From CATOSD01 sp034422735 (lineage in GTDB: Bacteria > Chloroflexota > Dehalococcoidia > Lucifugimonadales > CATOSD01), in the NCBI GenBank assembly GCA_034422735.1, contig DAOUJL010000057.1, positions 37,186-101,185 of the forward strand: a stretch of 64,000 nucleotides of DNA, written 5' to 3'. Position 1 is the first letter of the stretch, and every line of letters begins with the position of its first letter. Positions 8,743-15,948 of the stretch are shown here, in pieces. The notes beneath the pieces were generated by a model that was not told the origin of the DNA, did no database searches, and worked only from the letters and a program-made list of their open reading frames with translations. The position numbers were made by a program, and so were the translations under genes.

Positions 8743-10797
8743 TCAAGCCCGTCGCATGATGCAGTTGCCGTAGTCGTCGATCCTGCCCCGCCAGCCCGGG
8801 TCGATCACAACCGTGGAATCGACGTTCTCGAGAATGGCCGGCCCATCCACGGCAGAACCCGGCGCCAGCCTCGCTCGGTCGAAGATGTCGCACGGCACGA
8901 ACCCACCAGCGTCCTCGAAGTACACCTCGCGCTTGCCCGTAAGCGCCTCGGCGGGTGCGCCAAGGTCGCCAGTGAGCCGCGCCATCCCGACCGAGTCCAG
9001 GTGTCCGAACGCGGTTACGCGCAGCGTCACTATCTCCACCGGCTGCTCCAGCGAGAACCCGAACAGCCGTCGGTGCTCCGCGTGGAAACGCTCGATGGTC
9101 GCGTCCAGCGCCGCACGATCGACGGCGCGACCCGCGAACTCCGCCGTCACCTCGAATCCCTGGTGTGCGTAGCGCAGGTCCGCCGACCGCGTCAGCTCCC
9201 GCCGGTCCGCGGGAACGGACTCGGCGTCCAGCCAGCGCACGGCCTCGTCCTCCAGGTCCCGGTACACCCGCTCCATGGCTGCGGCGTCGTAGTTGGGCGC
9301 CTTCTGGACCGAGGTCCTGGCGTAGTCGTTCTTGAAGTCGGCCACCAGCAGCCCGTACGCGGACGCGACGCCCGGACTCGGCGGCGCGATGACGGTGTCC
9401 ATGTCCAGCAGTCGCGCCACGCCGATGGAGTGCATAGGCCCCGCGCCGCCGAACGCCACCAGCGCGAAGTCGCGCGGGTCGTGGCCGCGCTCCACGCTGA
9501 CGTTCCGGATGGCGCCCATCATGTTGTAGTTGACGATCTGCAATATGCCGTGCGCCGCGCGGTGCAGGTCCAGCCCCAACGGCGAGGCGATCTTCTCCCG
9601 TATCGCTGCCCTTGCCGCCTCGACATCCAGCGTAAGCGCGCCGCCCGCGATGGTGTCGTCGATGCGGCCCAGCACCAGGTTCGCGTCCGTGACCGTCGGC
9701 TCGGTCCCACCCAGGCCGTAGCACACCGGGCCGGGCGCGGCCCCCGCGCTGCGCGGCCCCACGCTCAGGTTGCCCGCGGCCGTCAGCCAGGCGATGCTGC
9801 CGCCGCCCGCGCCGATGGTGGCGATGTCCAGCATCGGAAGCTGCACCGGCCAGTCGCCCAGCCTGCCGTTCAGCGTCACGGTGGGCGTGCGCCTGCTGAC
9901 CAGCGACACGTCGGTGCTGGTGCCGCCCATGTCGAACGAGATGCAGTCCTCGACGCCGGTGCTCCGCGCCACGTCGATGGCGGACATCACCCCCGCCGCC
10001 GGGCCGGACAGCGCCGTGTACACCGGCTGCCGGATGGCCGTGTCCGCGCCGATCACGCCGCCGTTGGACTTCATGATGAGCAGCGGCGCTTCCACGCCCA
10101 GCGCCCGCAGCTCCCTGTCCAGGTTCTCGATGTAGCCGCTCACCCGCGGCATGACGTAGGCGTTGAGCACTGTGGTGATCGTGCGCTCGTACTCGCGGAA
10201 CACCGGCAGCACCTCGGACGACAGCGACAGGTGCGCGTTCGGCAGGCCTTCCAACACCAGCTCCCGCGCGCGCCGCTCGTGCGCGGGGTTGGCGTAGGAG
10301 TGGTTCAGCGAGACCGCGATGGACTCGATGCCCTCCGACCGGAAGCGCTCCGTCGCCGAGCGCACCGCCTCCTCGTCGAGGTCCGACAGCGCCGAGCCGT
10401 CGAACGCGGTGCGCCCCGGCACTTCCAGCACGCGCTCCGGCGGCACCGGGCGCTCCGGCTTGACCCATACGTGCGGATTGGCCATCCGGTCCATGCTGTG
10501 CCGCCCGATCTCCAGCACGTACTTGAACCCCTCGGACACCAGCACGCCGACCGGCGTGCCCTTGCCCTCCAGGATGGCGTTGGTAGCGATGGTGGTGCCG
10601 TGGAAGATGCGCCGCACCTGGGAGTGGGCCACGCCGTTCGCCTCCAGTATGCGGGAGATGCCCGCGATGAAGCCGCGCGACGGGTCGTCGGGCGTGGAGG
10701 GCGTCTTGTGCAGCCGGAACTCGCCGCTGGCCAGGTTCAACAGCACGACGTCGGTGAAAGTGCCCCCCACGTCGACCGCGAGGGCGTAGTCATCCAT
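8743..10797 (-). CDS. hyuA: hydantoinase A / oxoprolinase-family subunit
   Basis: A 684-residue HyuA subunit with an actin/ASKHA-like ATPase fold. The phosphate-binding DVGGTFTDVVLL lies near residue 9, GTTIATNAILEG follows, and the central ISFDMGGTSTDVSLV repeats the nucleotide-loop pattern; GAGGGSIAWL is also typical. Its ATG overlaps the stop of the upstream deoxyribosyltransferase-like gene by eight bases, implying translational coupling. Together with HyuB it should form an ATP-dependent amidohydrolase for a cyclic ureide or lactam. Placement between urease-like and DAO genes is what makes this copy unusual. Confidence 0.93.
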   Translation of the reverse strand: MDDYALAVDVGGTFTDVVLLNLASGEFRLHKTPSTPDDPSRGFIAGISRILEANGVAHSQVRRIFHGTTIATNAILEGKGTPVGVLVSEGFKYVLEIGRHSMDRMANPHVWVKPERPVPPERVLEVPGRTAFDGSALSDLDEEAVRSATERFRSEGIESIAVSLNHSYANPAHERRARELVLEGLPNAHLSLSSEVLPVFREYERTITTVLNAYVMPRVSGYIENLDRELRALGVEAPLLIMKSNGGVIGADTAIRQPVYTALSGPAAGVMSAIDVARSTGVEDCISFDMGGTSTDVSLVSRRTPTVTLNGRLGDWPVQLPMLDIATIGAGGGSIAWLTAAGNLSVGPRSAGAAPGPVCYGLGGTEPTVTDANLVLGRIDDTIAGGALTLDVEAARAAIREKIASPLGLDLHRAAHGILQIVNYNMMGAIRNVSVERGHDPRDFALVAFGGAGPMHSIGVARLLDMDTVIAPPSPGVASAYGLLVADFKNDYARTSVQKAPNYDAAAMERVYRDLEDEAVRWLDAESVPADRRELTRSADLRYAHQGFEVTAEFAGRAVDRAALDATIERFHAEHRRLFGFSLEQPVEIVTLRVTAFGHLDSVGMARLTGDLGAPAEALTGKREVYFEDAGGFVPCDIFDRARLAPGSAVDGPAILENVDSTVVIDPGWRGRIDDYGNCIMRRA

Positions 10798-11257
10798 CCG
10801 CTTTGGCCCAGCGCGCCAGCGCCTTGTCCGGGTCAGCTATCTCCTCCACCGAGGTGTAGTAGTAGTCCCGCCAGCCCTCCTCCGGCATCCCTGTGAACAG
10901 CATCAGGTTGAGCGGGTACTCCTCGCTGTCGGTTGCGCGGCGGTGGTCGTCGCGAAACAGGAACGTCGGCTTGCCCAGCGCGATCGCCATGCCCAGCTCC
11001 ACCATCACCCCCTCGTCCGGAGGCACGCCGTTCACCACCGCGAACGTGGCGTCCGAGTCCCTCACGTCGCGGTAGTCCCGCTGGCCTATCTCGTAAGCCC
11101 AGCCGGCCTGCGTAAAGTCGAGCTGGTTGTTGCGCGCGAACGGCTCCCACACCTCCAGGCCCAGCCCCTCCAACGCCGCGACAATGGGCGGCAGCAGCAG
11201 TTCCTTCTGCTGCGTCGAGAACCCGTAGGGATTCGCCAGGTAGATGGTCTTTGGCAT
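10790..11257 (-). CDS. nucleoside 2-deoxyribosyltransferase-family protein
   Basis: A 155-residue protein of the nucleoside 2-deoxyribosyltransferase/N-glycosidase superfamily. Signatures are the start MPKTIYLANPYGFS, the central SDATFAVVNGVPPDEGVMVELGMAIALGKPTFLFRDD, with the nucleophile-region Glu in the VELG block, and the C-terminal LNLMLF. Family members transfer or hydrolyse deoxyribosyl bonds of nucleosides. The reading frame is open for about 340 further codons upstream, but these overlap ureC antiphase and are arginine-rich non-coding translation. The start is the Met 26 bp after the ureC stop. It may salvage or cleave nucleoside substrates feeding the ring-opening enzymes. Confidence 0.82.
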   Translation of the reverse strand: MPKTIYLANPYGFSTQQKELLLPPIVAALEGLGLEVWEPFARNNQLDFTQAGWAYEIGQRDYRDVRDSDATFAVVNGVPPDEGVMVELGMAIALGKPTFLFRDDHRRATDSEEYPLNLMLFTGMPEEGWRDYYYTSVEEIADPDKALARWAKADG

Positions 11258-11283
11258 TCGCTCTCGTCTTTCCGGCCCGCCCG

Positions 11284-12960
11284 CTACGCCAGGTTGTACA
11301 GGCGGCTCAGCGGCACCTCCGCCACCGGGCTGGACGTGACCACGCTCCCGTCCACGCTTATCCGCCTGCTCTCCAGGTCCACCTCTATCGCGGGATTCAG
11401 GCTGTTTCCCACCATGCTCCGCTTGGTCACGGTGCGCACGTTCTTCACCGGCAGCAGCTTGCGCCGCGTCCCCAGCCGCTTTCGGAGGCGCGAATCCAGC
11501 GACGCCCGCGACACGAAGAACGCGCTGAGCGAGGCCGGCGAGTTGCCCAGCGCGCCGAACGCCGGGCCGTATATGACCGGCTCGCTCTGCCTGATGGTCG
11601 CGTTGCCGTCGCCGGAAGGGGACCAGACGAACGTTCCGCCCTTTATCACTATCTCCGGCTTGACCCCGAAGAACGCGGGCCGCCACAGCACCACGTCCGC
11701 CATCTTGCCCGGCTCCAGCGAGCCCACGTAGGACGACACGCCGTGCGTAATGGCGGAGTTGATGGTGTACTTGGCCAGGTAGCGCAGAATGCGCTCGTTG
11801 TCGTGCTCCGGGTGCGTCGCCCCCCGCTCGCCCTTCATCTTGTGGGCGAGCTGCCAGGTCCGTGTTATCACCTCGCCGATGCGTCCCATGCCCTGCGAGT
11901 CCGAGTTGATTATGGGCACCGCGCCCAGGTCGTGCAGCACGTCCTCCGCCGCCATCGTCTCCCGCCGCAACCGCTCGTCCAGCGCCGCGGCCTCCGGCGG
12001 CGCGGCCACGTTGATGTTGTGCACCTGCGCCGTCATGCTGTGGTGCTCTTCGTAGGTGCTGACCGTGTACGGAATCGTGGGCGTGGTGGACGACGTGATG
12101 ATGTTGTTCACGCCCGCCAGCCTGATCAGGTCCGGCGCGTGCCCGCCGCCCGCGCCCTCGACGTGGTAGGCGTGGACCGCCCGCCCGCCTATCGCCTCGA
12201 TGGTGTCGGACACCTGCATCGCCTCGTGCAGCCCGTCGGTGTGCAGCGCGACGGACACGTCGTACTCGTCCGCGACCCGCAGGCACGTGTCGATTACGTC
12301 GGGATACGCCCCCTCGTCCTCGTGGATCTTGAATCCCGCGGCCCCCGCCTCGATGCTCTCCACCATCGGCGACGGGTGGCTCGCGCTACCCCTCGCCTGC
12401 AACGCCAGGTTGACCGGGATGTTCTCGAACGACCGCAGCCAGCTCTGTATCGTGGCGCGCCCGGTGGTGTTGAGCCCCGCGCCGATGAGCGTCGTCAGCC
12501 CGGCGGCCAGCGCCACGTCCATCAGCTTGGGGTTGTCTCCGAGATGGACGTGGCTGTCGACCCCGCCGGGCGTGGCGATGACACCGTCGCCCCGGTAGCC
12601 GACGGTGTTCGGCCCGATCACCAGGTCCACCCCGTCCATGATGTCGGGATTGCCTGCACGACCCACGCCCGTTATCACGCCATCCTTGATGCCGATGCTG
12701 CCCTTGAATATGCCCAGCACCGGGTCCATGACGATGGCGTTCAGGATGATGCTGTCGAGCTCGCTGTCCCTGGCGGGACGGTGCGAGTACATCATGCCTG
12801 TCCTGAGATTCTTGGCCCATCCGCCCATTATCTCGTTGCCGTAGTCCGTGTAGTCCCGCTCGATGAGCGCGAACAGGTCCGTGTCGCCCAGGCGCACCCG
12901 GTCGCCGGCGGTCGGGCCGTACATGGCCCCGTATCTCTCCCTGTCCATCTCAAACGGCAT
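11284..12960 (-). CDS. ureC: divergent urease-like alpha subunit (UreC family)
   Basis: Amidohydrolase of about 558 residues with clear UreC similarity: MYGPTAGDRVRLGDTDL at the start, GFKIHEDEG, HVEGAGGGHAPD, and SDSQGMGRIGEVITRTWQ. Numbered from the ATG at 12960, the metal ligands are kept: His137 and His139, the carbamylated Lys211, His240, His266 and Asp354; the flap His314 is also kept. The catalytic-flap Cys next to that His is Val, the EDWG tryptophan is Glu, and the Gly/Thr-rich segment after the first metal site (TTLIGAGLNTTGR) is shortened and different from canonical ureases. AGGTGA sits six bases before the ATG; a GTG at 12966 overlapping the ureB stop is the alternative. No ureDEFG genes are in the window. 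Ureide or urea hydrolysis is possible. Confidence 0.85.
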   Translation of the reverse strand: MPFEMDRERYGAMYGPTAGDRVRLGDTDLFALIERDYTDYGNEIMGGWAKNLRTGMMYSHRPARDSELDSIILNAIVMDPVLGIFKGSIGIKDGVITGVGRAGNPDIMDGVDLVIGPNTVGYRGDGVIATPGGVDSHVHLGDNPKLMDVALAAGLTTLIGAGLNTTGRATIQSWLRSFENIPVNLALQARGSASHPSPMVESIEAGAAGFKIHEDEGAYPDVIDTCLRVADEYDVSVALHTDGLHEAMQVSDTIEAIGGRAVHAYHVEGAGGGHAPDLIRLAGVNNIITSSTTPTIPYTVSTYEEHHSMTAQVHNINVAAPPEAAALDERLRRETMAAEDVLHDLGAVPIINSDSQGMGRIGEVITRTWQLAHKMKGERGATHPEHDNERILRYLAKYTINSAITHGVSSYVGSLEPGKMADVVLWRPAFFGVKPEIVIKGGTFVWSPSGDGNATIRQSEPVIYGPAFGALGNSPASLSAFFVSRASLDSRLRKRLGTRRKLLPVKNVRTVTKRSMVGNSLNPAIEVDLESRRISVDGSVVTSSPVAEVPLSRLYNLA

Positions 12961-12962
12961 GA

Positions 12963-13334
12963 TCACTCACCTGCGCCGAGAAATCCGCGAGCGCGCGCCC
13001 GTTCCAGCGCCTCTCCCACCTGCGACCCCGACAGCCCGCCGTTCACGAAGCCCTGGTAGCCGTGCACCCGCCGCCCGCCGCCGATGTCCACGAGCCGCAC
13101 GTCCACGACCTGCCCCGGCTCCCAGCGCACGCCGCCGCCCGACGGCACGTCGAGCCGCTTCCCGTAGGCCGCCCGCCTGTCGAATCGCAGCCGCTTGTTC
13201 ACCTCGAAGAAGTGGTAGTGCGATGTCACGTATACCGGATACGGCGACGTGTTCTCCACGGACAGCGCCACCGCGTCCCGCCCCTCGTTGCAGGCTATGC
13301 TCCCTCCCGCGTACACGACCTCTCCAGGTATCAC
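12963..13334 (-). CDS. ureB: urease-like beta subunit
   Basis: A 123-residue UreB homolog: it begins VIPGEVVYAGGSIACNEGR, contains the hallmark TSHYHFFEVNKRLRFDR, and continues with VRWEPGQVVDVRLVDIGG and the GFVNGGL block. The beta subunit is structural and frames the entrance flap of the alpha subunit. The GTG at 13334 is chosen because GGGAGGAGG lies six bases upstream; a longer in-frame ATG adds 26 residues unlike the family. Its stop meets the ureC start. Separate gamma, beta and alpha genes match the usual bacterial organisation. Confidence 0.88.
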   Translation of the reverse strand: MIPGEVVYAGGSIACNEGRDAVALSVENTSPYPVYVTSHYHFFEVNKRLRFDRRAAYGKRLDVPSGGGVRWEPGQVVDVRLVDIGGGRRVHGYQGFVNGGLSGSQVGEALERARARGFLGAGE

Positions 13335-13350
13335 GTCTGCCTCCTCCCAT

Positions 13351-13653
13351 TCACCGTATCGGATTCCGCACGAACACGAGCTTGGTCCCGTCGGCGAAGC
13401 TCGCCTCCACACGTATCGGATCCACCAGCTCGGCCACGCCCTCCATCACGTCCTCGCGGCTCAGCACCCTCGCGGCCATCTCCACGGTGTCCTGGTAGCT
13501 GTTGCCGTCCCTGGCGTACTCCATCACCTCGTCGCAGATGAGCGCCGTCGCCTCCGGGTGATTCAGCTTGAGCCCCCTCGCCCTGCGCCGTCGCGCAAGC
13601 TCGGCCGCGTTGAAGATGGTCAGCCTGTCCAGCTCTCGTGGTGTAAGTCTCAT
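13351..13653 (-). CDS. ureA: urease-like gamma subunit
   Basis: A 100-residue UreA homolog aligning over its whole length: MRLTPRELDRLTIF, RRRRARGLKLNHPEATALI, MEYARDG, VLSREDVMEGVAELV, and IRVEASFADGTKLVFVRNPI. It is the first gene of the minus-strand unit. The ATG at 13653 is the family start; the frame extends upstream without similarity. Of the three subunits this one stays closest to ordinary urease, in contrast to the altered alpha subunit. A TACAAT hexamer at 13703-13708 (minus strand) is a possible -10 element, without a good -35. Confidence 0.9.
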   Translation of the reverse strand: MRLTPRELDRLTIFNAAELARRRRARGLKLNHPEATALICDEVMEYARDGNSYQDTVEMAARVLSREDVMEGVAELVDPIRVEASFADGTKLVFVRNPIR

Positions 13654-13865
13654 TGCGCCCTCGCTGCTCTCGTGCGAATCCGCGTTCCGACTGCCGCCGC
13701 CCATTGTAACAGCAAGCCTGTGCGGACGCCGCACGGCGATGGTGTAGTATAGCGACACGTCCTCCGGTCCCCACAAATGTCGGAGTCGGACCGCTGCGCC
13801 AGAACGACCACATACTCTTCGAGCCGGACGAGGCCAGTCCTCGTCTGCTGACGCTCGGCGCCGCG

Positions 13866-15521
13866 GTGCAGGGCGTCGTCCTGATGGTGTCGAACACGAT
13901 CACGGTTTCGACGGTTTACGTGCTCGCATTCGACGCCGACGAGAGCTACCAGTCCTGGGCGGTGTTCACGGCCTTGCTGATTGGCGGTGTCGTCACGGCT
14001 CTCCAGGCCACCCGGCTCGGGCGGCTCGGAGCCGGCCACATTCTCATGATGGGACCCGGTGTCCCCTTCCTGGCGGTCTGCGTGCTCGCCGTGGAGGAGG
14101 GCGGCCTAGCCGTGATGTCGAGCCTGGTGGTCGCCTCTTCCCTGGTCCAGTTCGCCGTGTCCGCCTGGCTGGCGCAGTTGCGTCGGGTCATCACGCCCGT
14201 GGTCTCCGGCGTCGCCTTCATGCTGATAGCGGCGTCCGCCATGCCCATAGCCATTACCCGCCTGGACGACGTTCCCGCCGGCGCGTCCTCGCTGGCCGGT
14301 CCGGCGGTCGGGGCGGTCACGCTTGCCGCAGTGGCGCTGCTGATGCTGCGCGCATCCGGCTACCTGCGGTTCTTCGCCATGCCGATTTCGATCCTGACCG
14401 GCTGTGTCGCCGCCGCCCTGCTCGGCGTCTACGACGTCCGCCCATTGATGGACACCTCGTGGTTCGAGCTTCCGGACTTCTCGTCCTGGCCCGGCCTCAG
14501 CACCTCGCTGGACGCGGAGTTCTGGGCGCTGCTGGTCATATTCGTCGTCGTGAGCATCGTGGTGGCCGTCAAGGCCAGCAGCGAGGGATCGTCGATTCAG
14601 CAGGCCTCCTGGCGCAGGCCGCGCGCAATCGACTTCCGAGCCGTCCAGGGCACGCTGAACGTCGGCGGGATAGCCACCCTACTGTCGGGAATCGCCGGCG
14701 CCATCCCGGTATTCATCTATCTGCCCTCCAGCATCTCGCTCATCGGATTCACCGGCGTGGCGGCGCGGCGCGTGGGGTATGCTATAGGAGCCATAGTGGT
14801 CGGACTGGCGCTGCTGCCCATGATGGTCGCCCTGCTGCTGACGATTCCGCGCCCGGTGACAGGATCGCTGCTGATGATTATCATGGGGCTGCTGTTCGTG
14901 GAAGGCGTCCGCACGATCGTCCAGGACGGACTGAGCCAGCAGAAGGCGCTCACGGTCGGGCTGTCGCTCTCGATCGCGGTCGGCCTGCAGAGCCACAACC
15001 TGGTCGCCGGATTCCTGGGCGAGCCGTGGGGACTGGCGTTCGGCAACAGCGTCGTCGTGGGCGTTCTCGTCGCGGTGCTGATGTCGGTCGTCATGGAAGT
15101 GGCCGTGTCCCGTCGCCGTCGGCTCGAGGCGGAGCTGGACATGTCGGCGCTACCCGGCATTGACGCCTTCCTGCGCGAAGTCGGCTCCGGCGCGGGATGG
15201 GACCAGGCATCGACGGACAAGTTGTGCGCGGCCGGTGAAGAGACGCTGAGCAGCATGTTACAGTTACGTGAAGACTACGAGGACGAGACGGCGCCGCGGC
15301 TGGTGCTGCTGGCGCGTCCCGAAGCCCGGACGGTCGAGCTGGAGTTTCTGGCGGTGTTCGGCGAAGAGAACATCGAGGACAGGATCGCGTTCATGAGCGA
15401 GCAGGCCGAGACGCCCGACGTGGGCGACATCTCGTTCCGCCTGCTGCGCCATTACGCCTCCTCGGTGCGCCACCGGAAGTACCACGGCATCGAAATAGTA
15501 ACAGTGCAGGTTGAAAGCTAG
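13866..15521 (+). CDS. NCS2-type xanthine/uracil permease with C-terminal soluble domain
   Basis: Membrane transporter of the nucleobase-cation symporter-2 fold with about 12-14 hydrophobic segments (residues about 1-420), including PVVSGVAFMLIAASAMPIA and SIVVAVKASSEGSS. A cytoplasmic tail of about 130 residues follows (ALPGIDAFLREVGSGAGWDQASTDKL...EETLSSMLQLRED), which resembles RsbW-like ATP-binding modules by pattern only. The first available start is the GTG at 13866, but plausible family sequence (LFEPDEASPRLLTLGAA) continues in frame about 20-25 codons upstream with no ATG, GTG or TTG. The true start is therefore unresolved and may be non-canonical. It diverges from the urease-like operon and could import its substrate (purine, pyrimidine or ureide). 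Confidence 0.8.
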   Translation: MQGVVLMVSNTITVSTVYVLAFDADESYQSWAVFTALLIGGVVTALQATRLGRLGAGHILMMGPGVPFLAVCVLAVEEGGLAVMSSLVVASSLVQFAVSAWLAQLRRVITPVVSGVAFMLIAASAMPIAITRLDDVPAGASSLAGPAVGAVTLAAVALLMLRASGYLRFFAMPISILTGCVAAALLGVYDVRPLMDTSWFELPDFSSWPGLSTSLDAEFWALLVIFVVVSIVVAVKASSEGSSIQQASWRRPRAIDFRAVQGTLNVGGIATLLSGIAGAIPVFIYLPSSISLIGFTGVAARRVGYAIGAIVVGLALLPMMVALLLTIPRPVTGSLLMIIMGLLFVEGVRTIVQDGLSQQKALTVGLSLSIAVGLQSHNLVAGFLGEPWGLAFGNSVVVGVLVAVLMSVVMEVAVSRRRRLEAELDMSALPGIDAFLREVGSGAGWDQASTDKLCAAGEETLSSMLQLREDYEDETAPRLVLLARPEARTVELEFLAVFGEENIEDRIAFMSEQAETPDVGDISFRLLRHYASSVRHRKYHGIEIVTVQVES

Positions 15522-15537
15522 GATGGGGGTGAAAACA
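15518..15537 (+). repeat. partial REP-like tail used as ribosome binding site
   Basis: Only the tail CTAGGATGGGGGTG of the REP family is present. Its TAG is the stop of the permease, and its GGGGGTG lies just before the ATG of the DUF1330 gene, where it acts as SD. Confidence 0.5.
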
Positions 15538-15824
15538 TGGCAGGATACGTAATCATAGACGTAGAGATAACCGACCAGGCCACGTTCGCTCAGTACGCCG
15601 AGAGGATCGTGGGAGTCGTCGAAGCCCAGGGCGGCAGGTACCTGGTGCGCGGCGGCGCCGCCGAGGGCATAACCGGCGGCTGGACGCCCGGCCGCGTCGT
15701 CGTGATGGAGTTCGACAGCCTGGATGCCGCCCGCGGGTTCATCTACTCGGACGGCTACAGGGAACTCGAAGACATCCGCTTGGCAGGCTGCAACACCAGC
15801 ATGATAATCGTCGAGGGCGTCTAA
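15537..15824 (+). CDS. DUF1330 domain protein
   Basis: A 95-residue ferredoxin-like alpha/beta-barrel protein of family DUF1330. The pattern is MAGYVIIDVEITDQATFAQYAERI, GGRYLVRGG, WTPGRVVVMEFDSLDAARGFIYSDGY. The family is widespread and its function is largely unassigned; it resembles small monooxygenase/EthD-like barrels. It follows the permease after 15 bp on the same strand and is probably cotranscribed. The SD comes from the tail sequence shared with the REP-like repeats. Confidence 0.88.
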   Translation: MAGYVIIDVEITDQATFAQYAERIVGVVEAQGGRYLVRGGAAEGITGGWTPGRVVVMEFDSLDAARGFIYSDGYRELEDIRLAGCNTSMIIVEGV

Positions 15825-15861
15825 CCCGAAACACCCGCCAACGAGCGCAGCGCCTTCTGAA

Positions 15862-15903
15862 AAGTCCCCTCTCCCTCGATGGGAGAGGGTTAGGGTGAGG
15901 GTG
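15862..15903 (+). repeat. REP-like hairpin, subtype 2 (tandem pair, first)
   Basis: Palindrome CCCTCTCCC-tcgat-GGGAGAGGG with the tail TTAGGGTGAGGGTG, immediately followed by a subtype-1 copy. Confidence 0.8.
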
Positions 15904-15905
15904 AA

Positions 15906-15947
15906 AAGTCCCTTCCCCCTCGCAGGGGGAAGGTTAGGATGGGGGTG
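15906..15947 (+). repeat. REP-like hairpin, subtype 1 (tandem pair, second)
   Basis: Palindrome CCTTCCCCCT-cgc-AGGGGGAAGG with the tail TTAGGATGGGGGTG. It ends against the stop codon of the amidohydrolase. Confidence 0.8.
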
Positions 15948-15948
15948 C

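Noticed and set aside
6862..10896. A very long plus-strand open frame (about 1340 codons) opposite hyuB and hyuA
   Set aside because: It is antisense to two clearly conserved genes and its product is Arg/Val/His-rich without domains. High G+C codon bias keeps this frame open.
11258..12286. Upstream extension of the deoxyribosyltransferase-like frame
   Set aside because: The extension overlaps ureC and is Arg/Gly-rich; the family begins at the Met at 11257.
13777..13851. ATG before the permease as its possible start
   Set aside because: It is in another frame and reaches a stop after 24 codons; it would need a frameshift.
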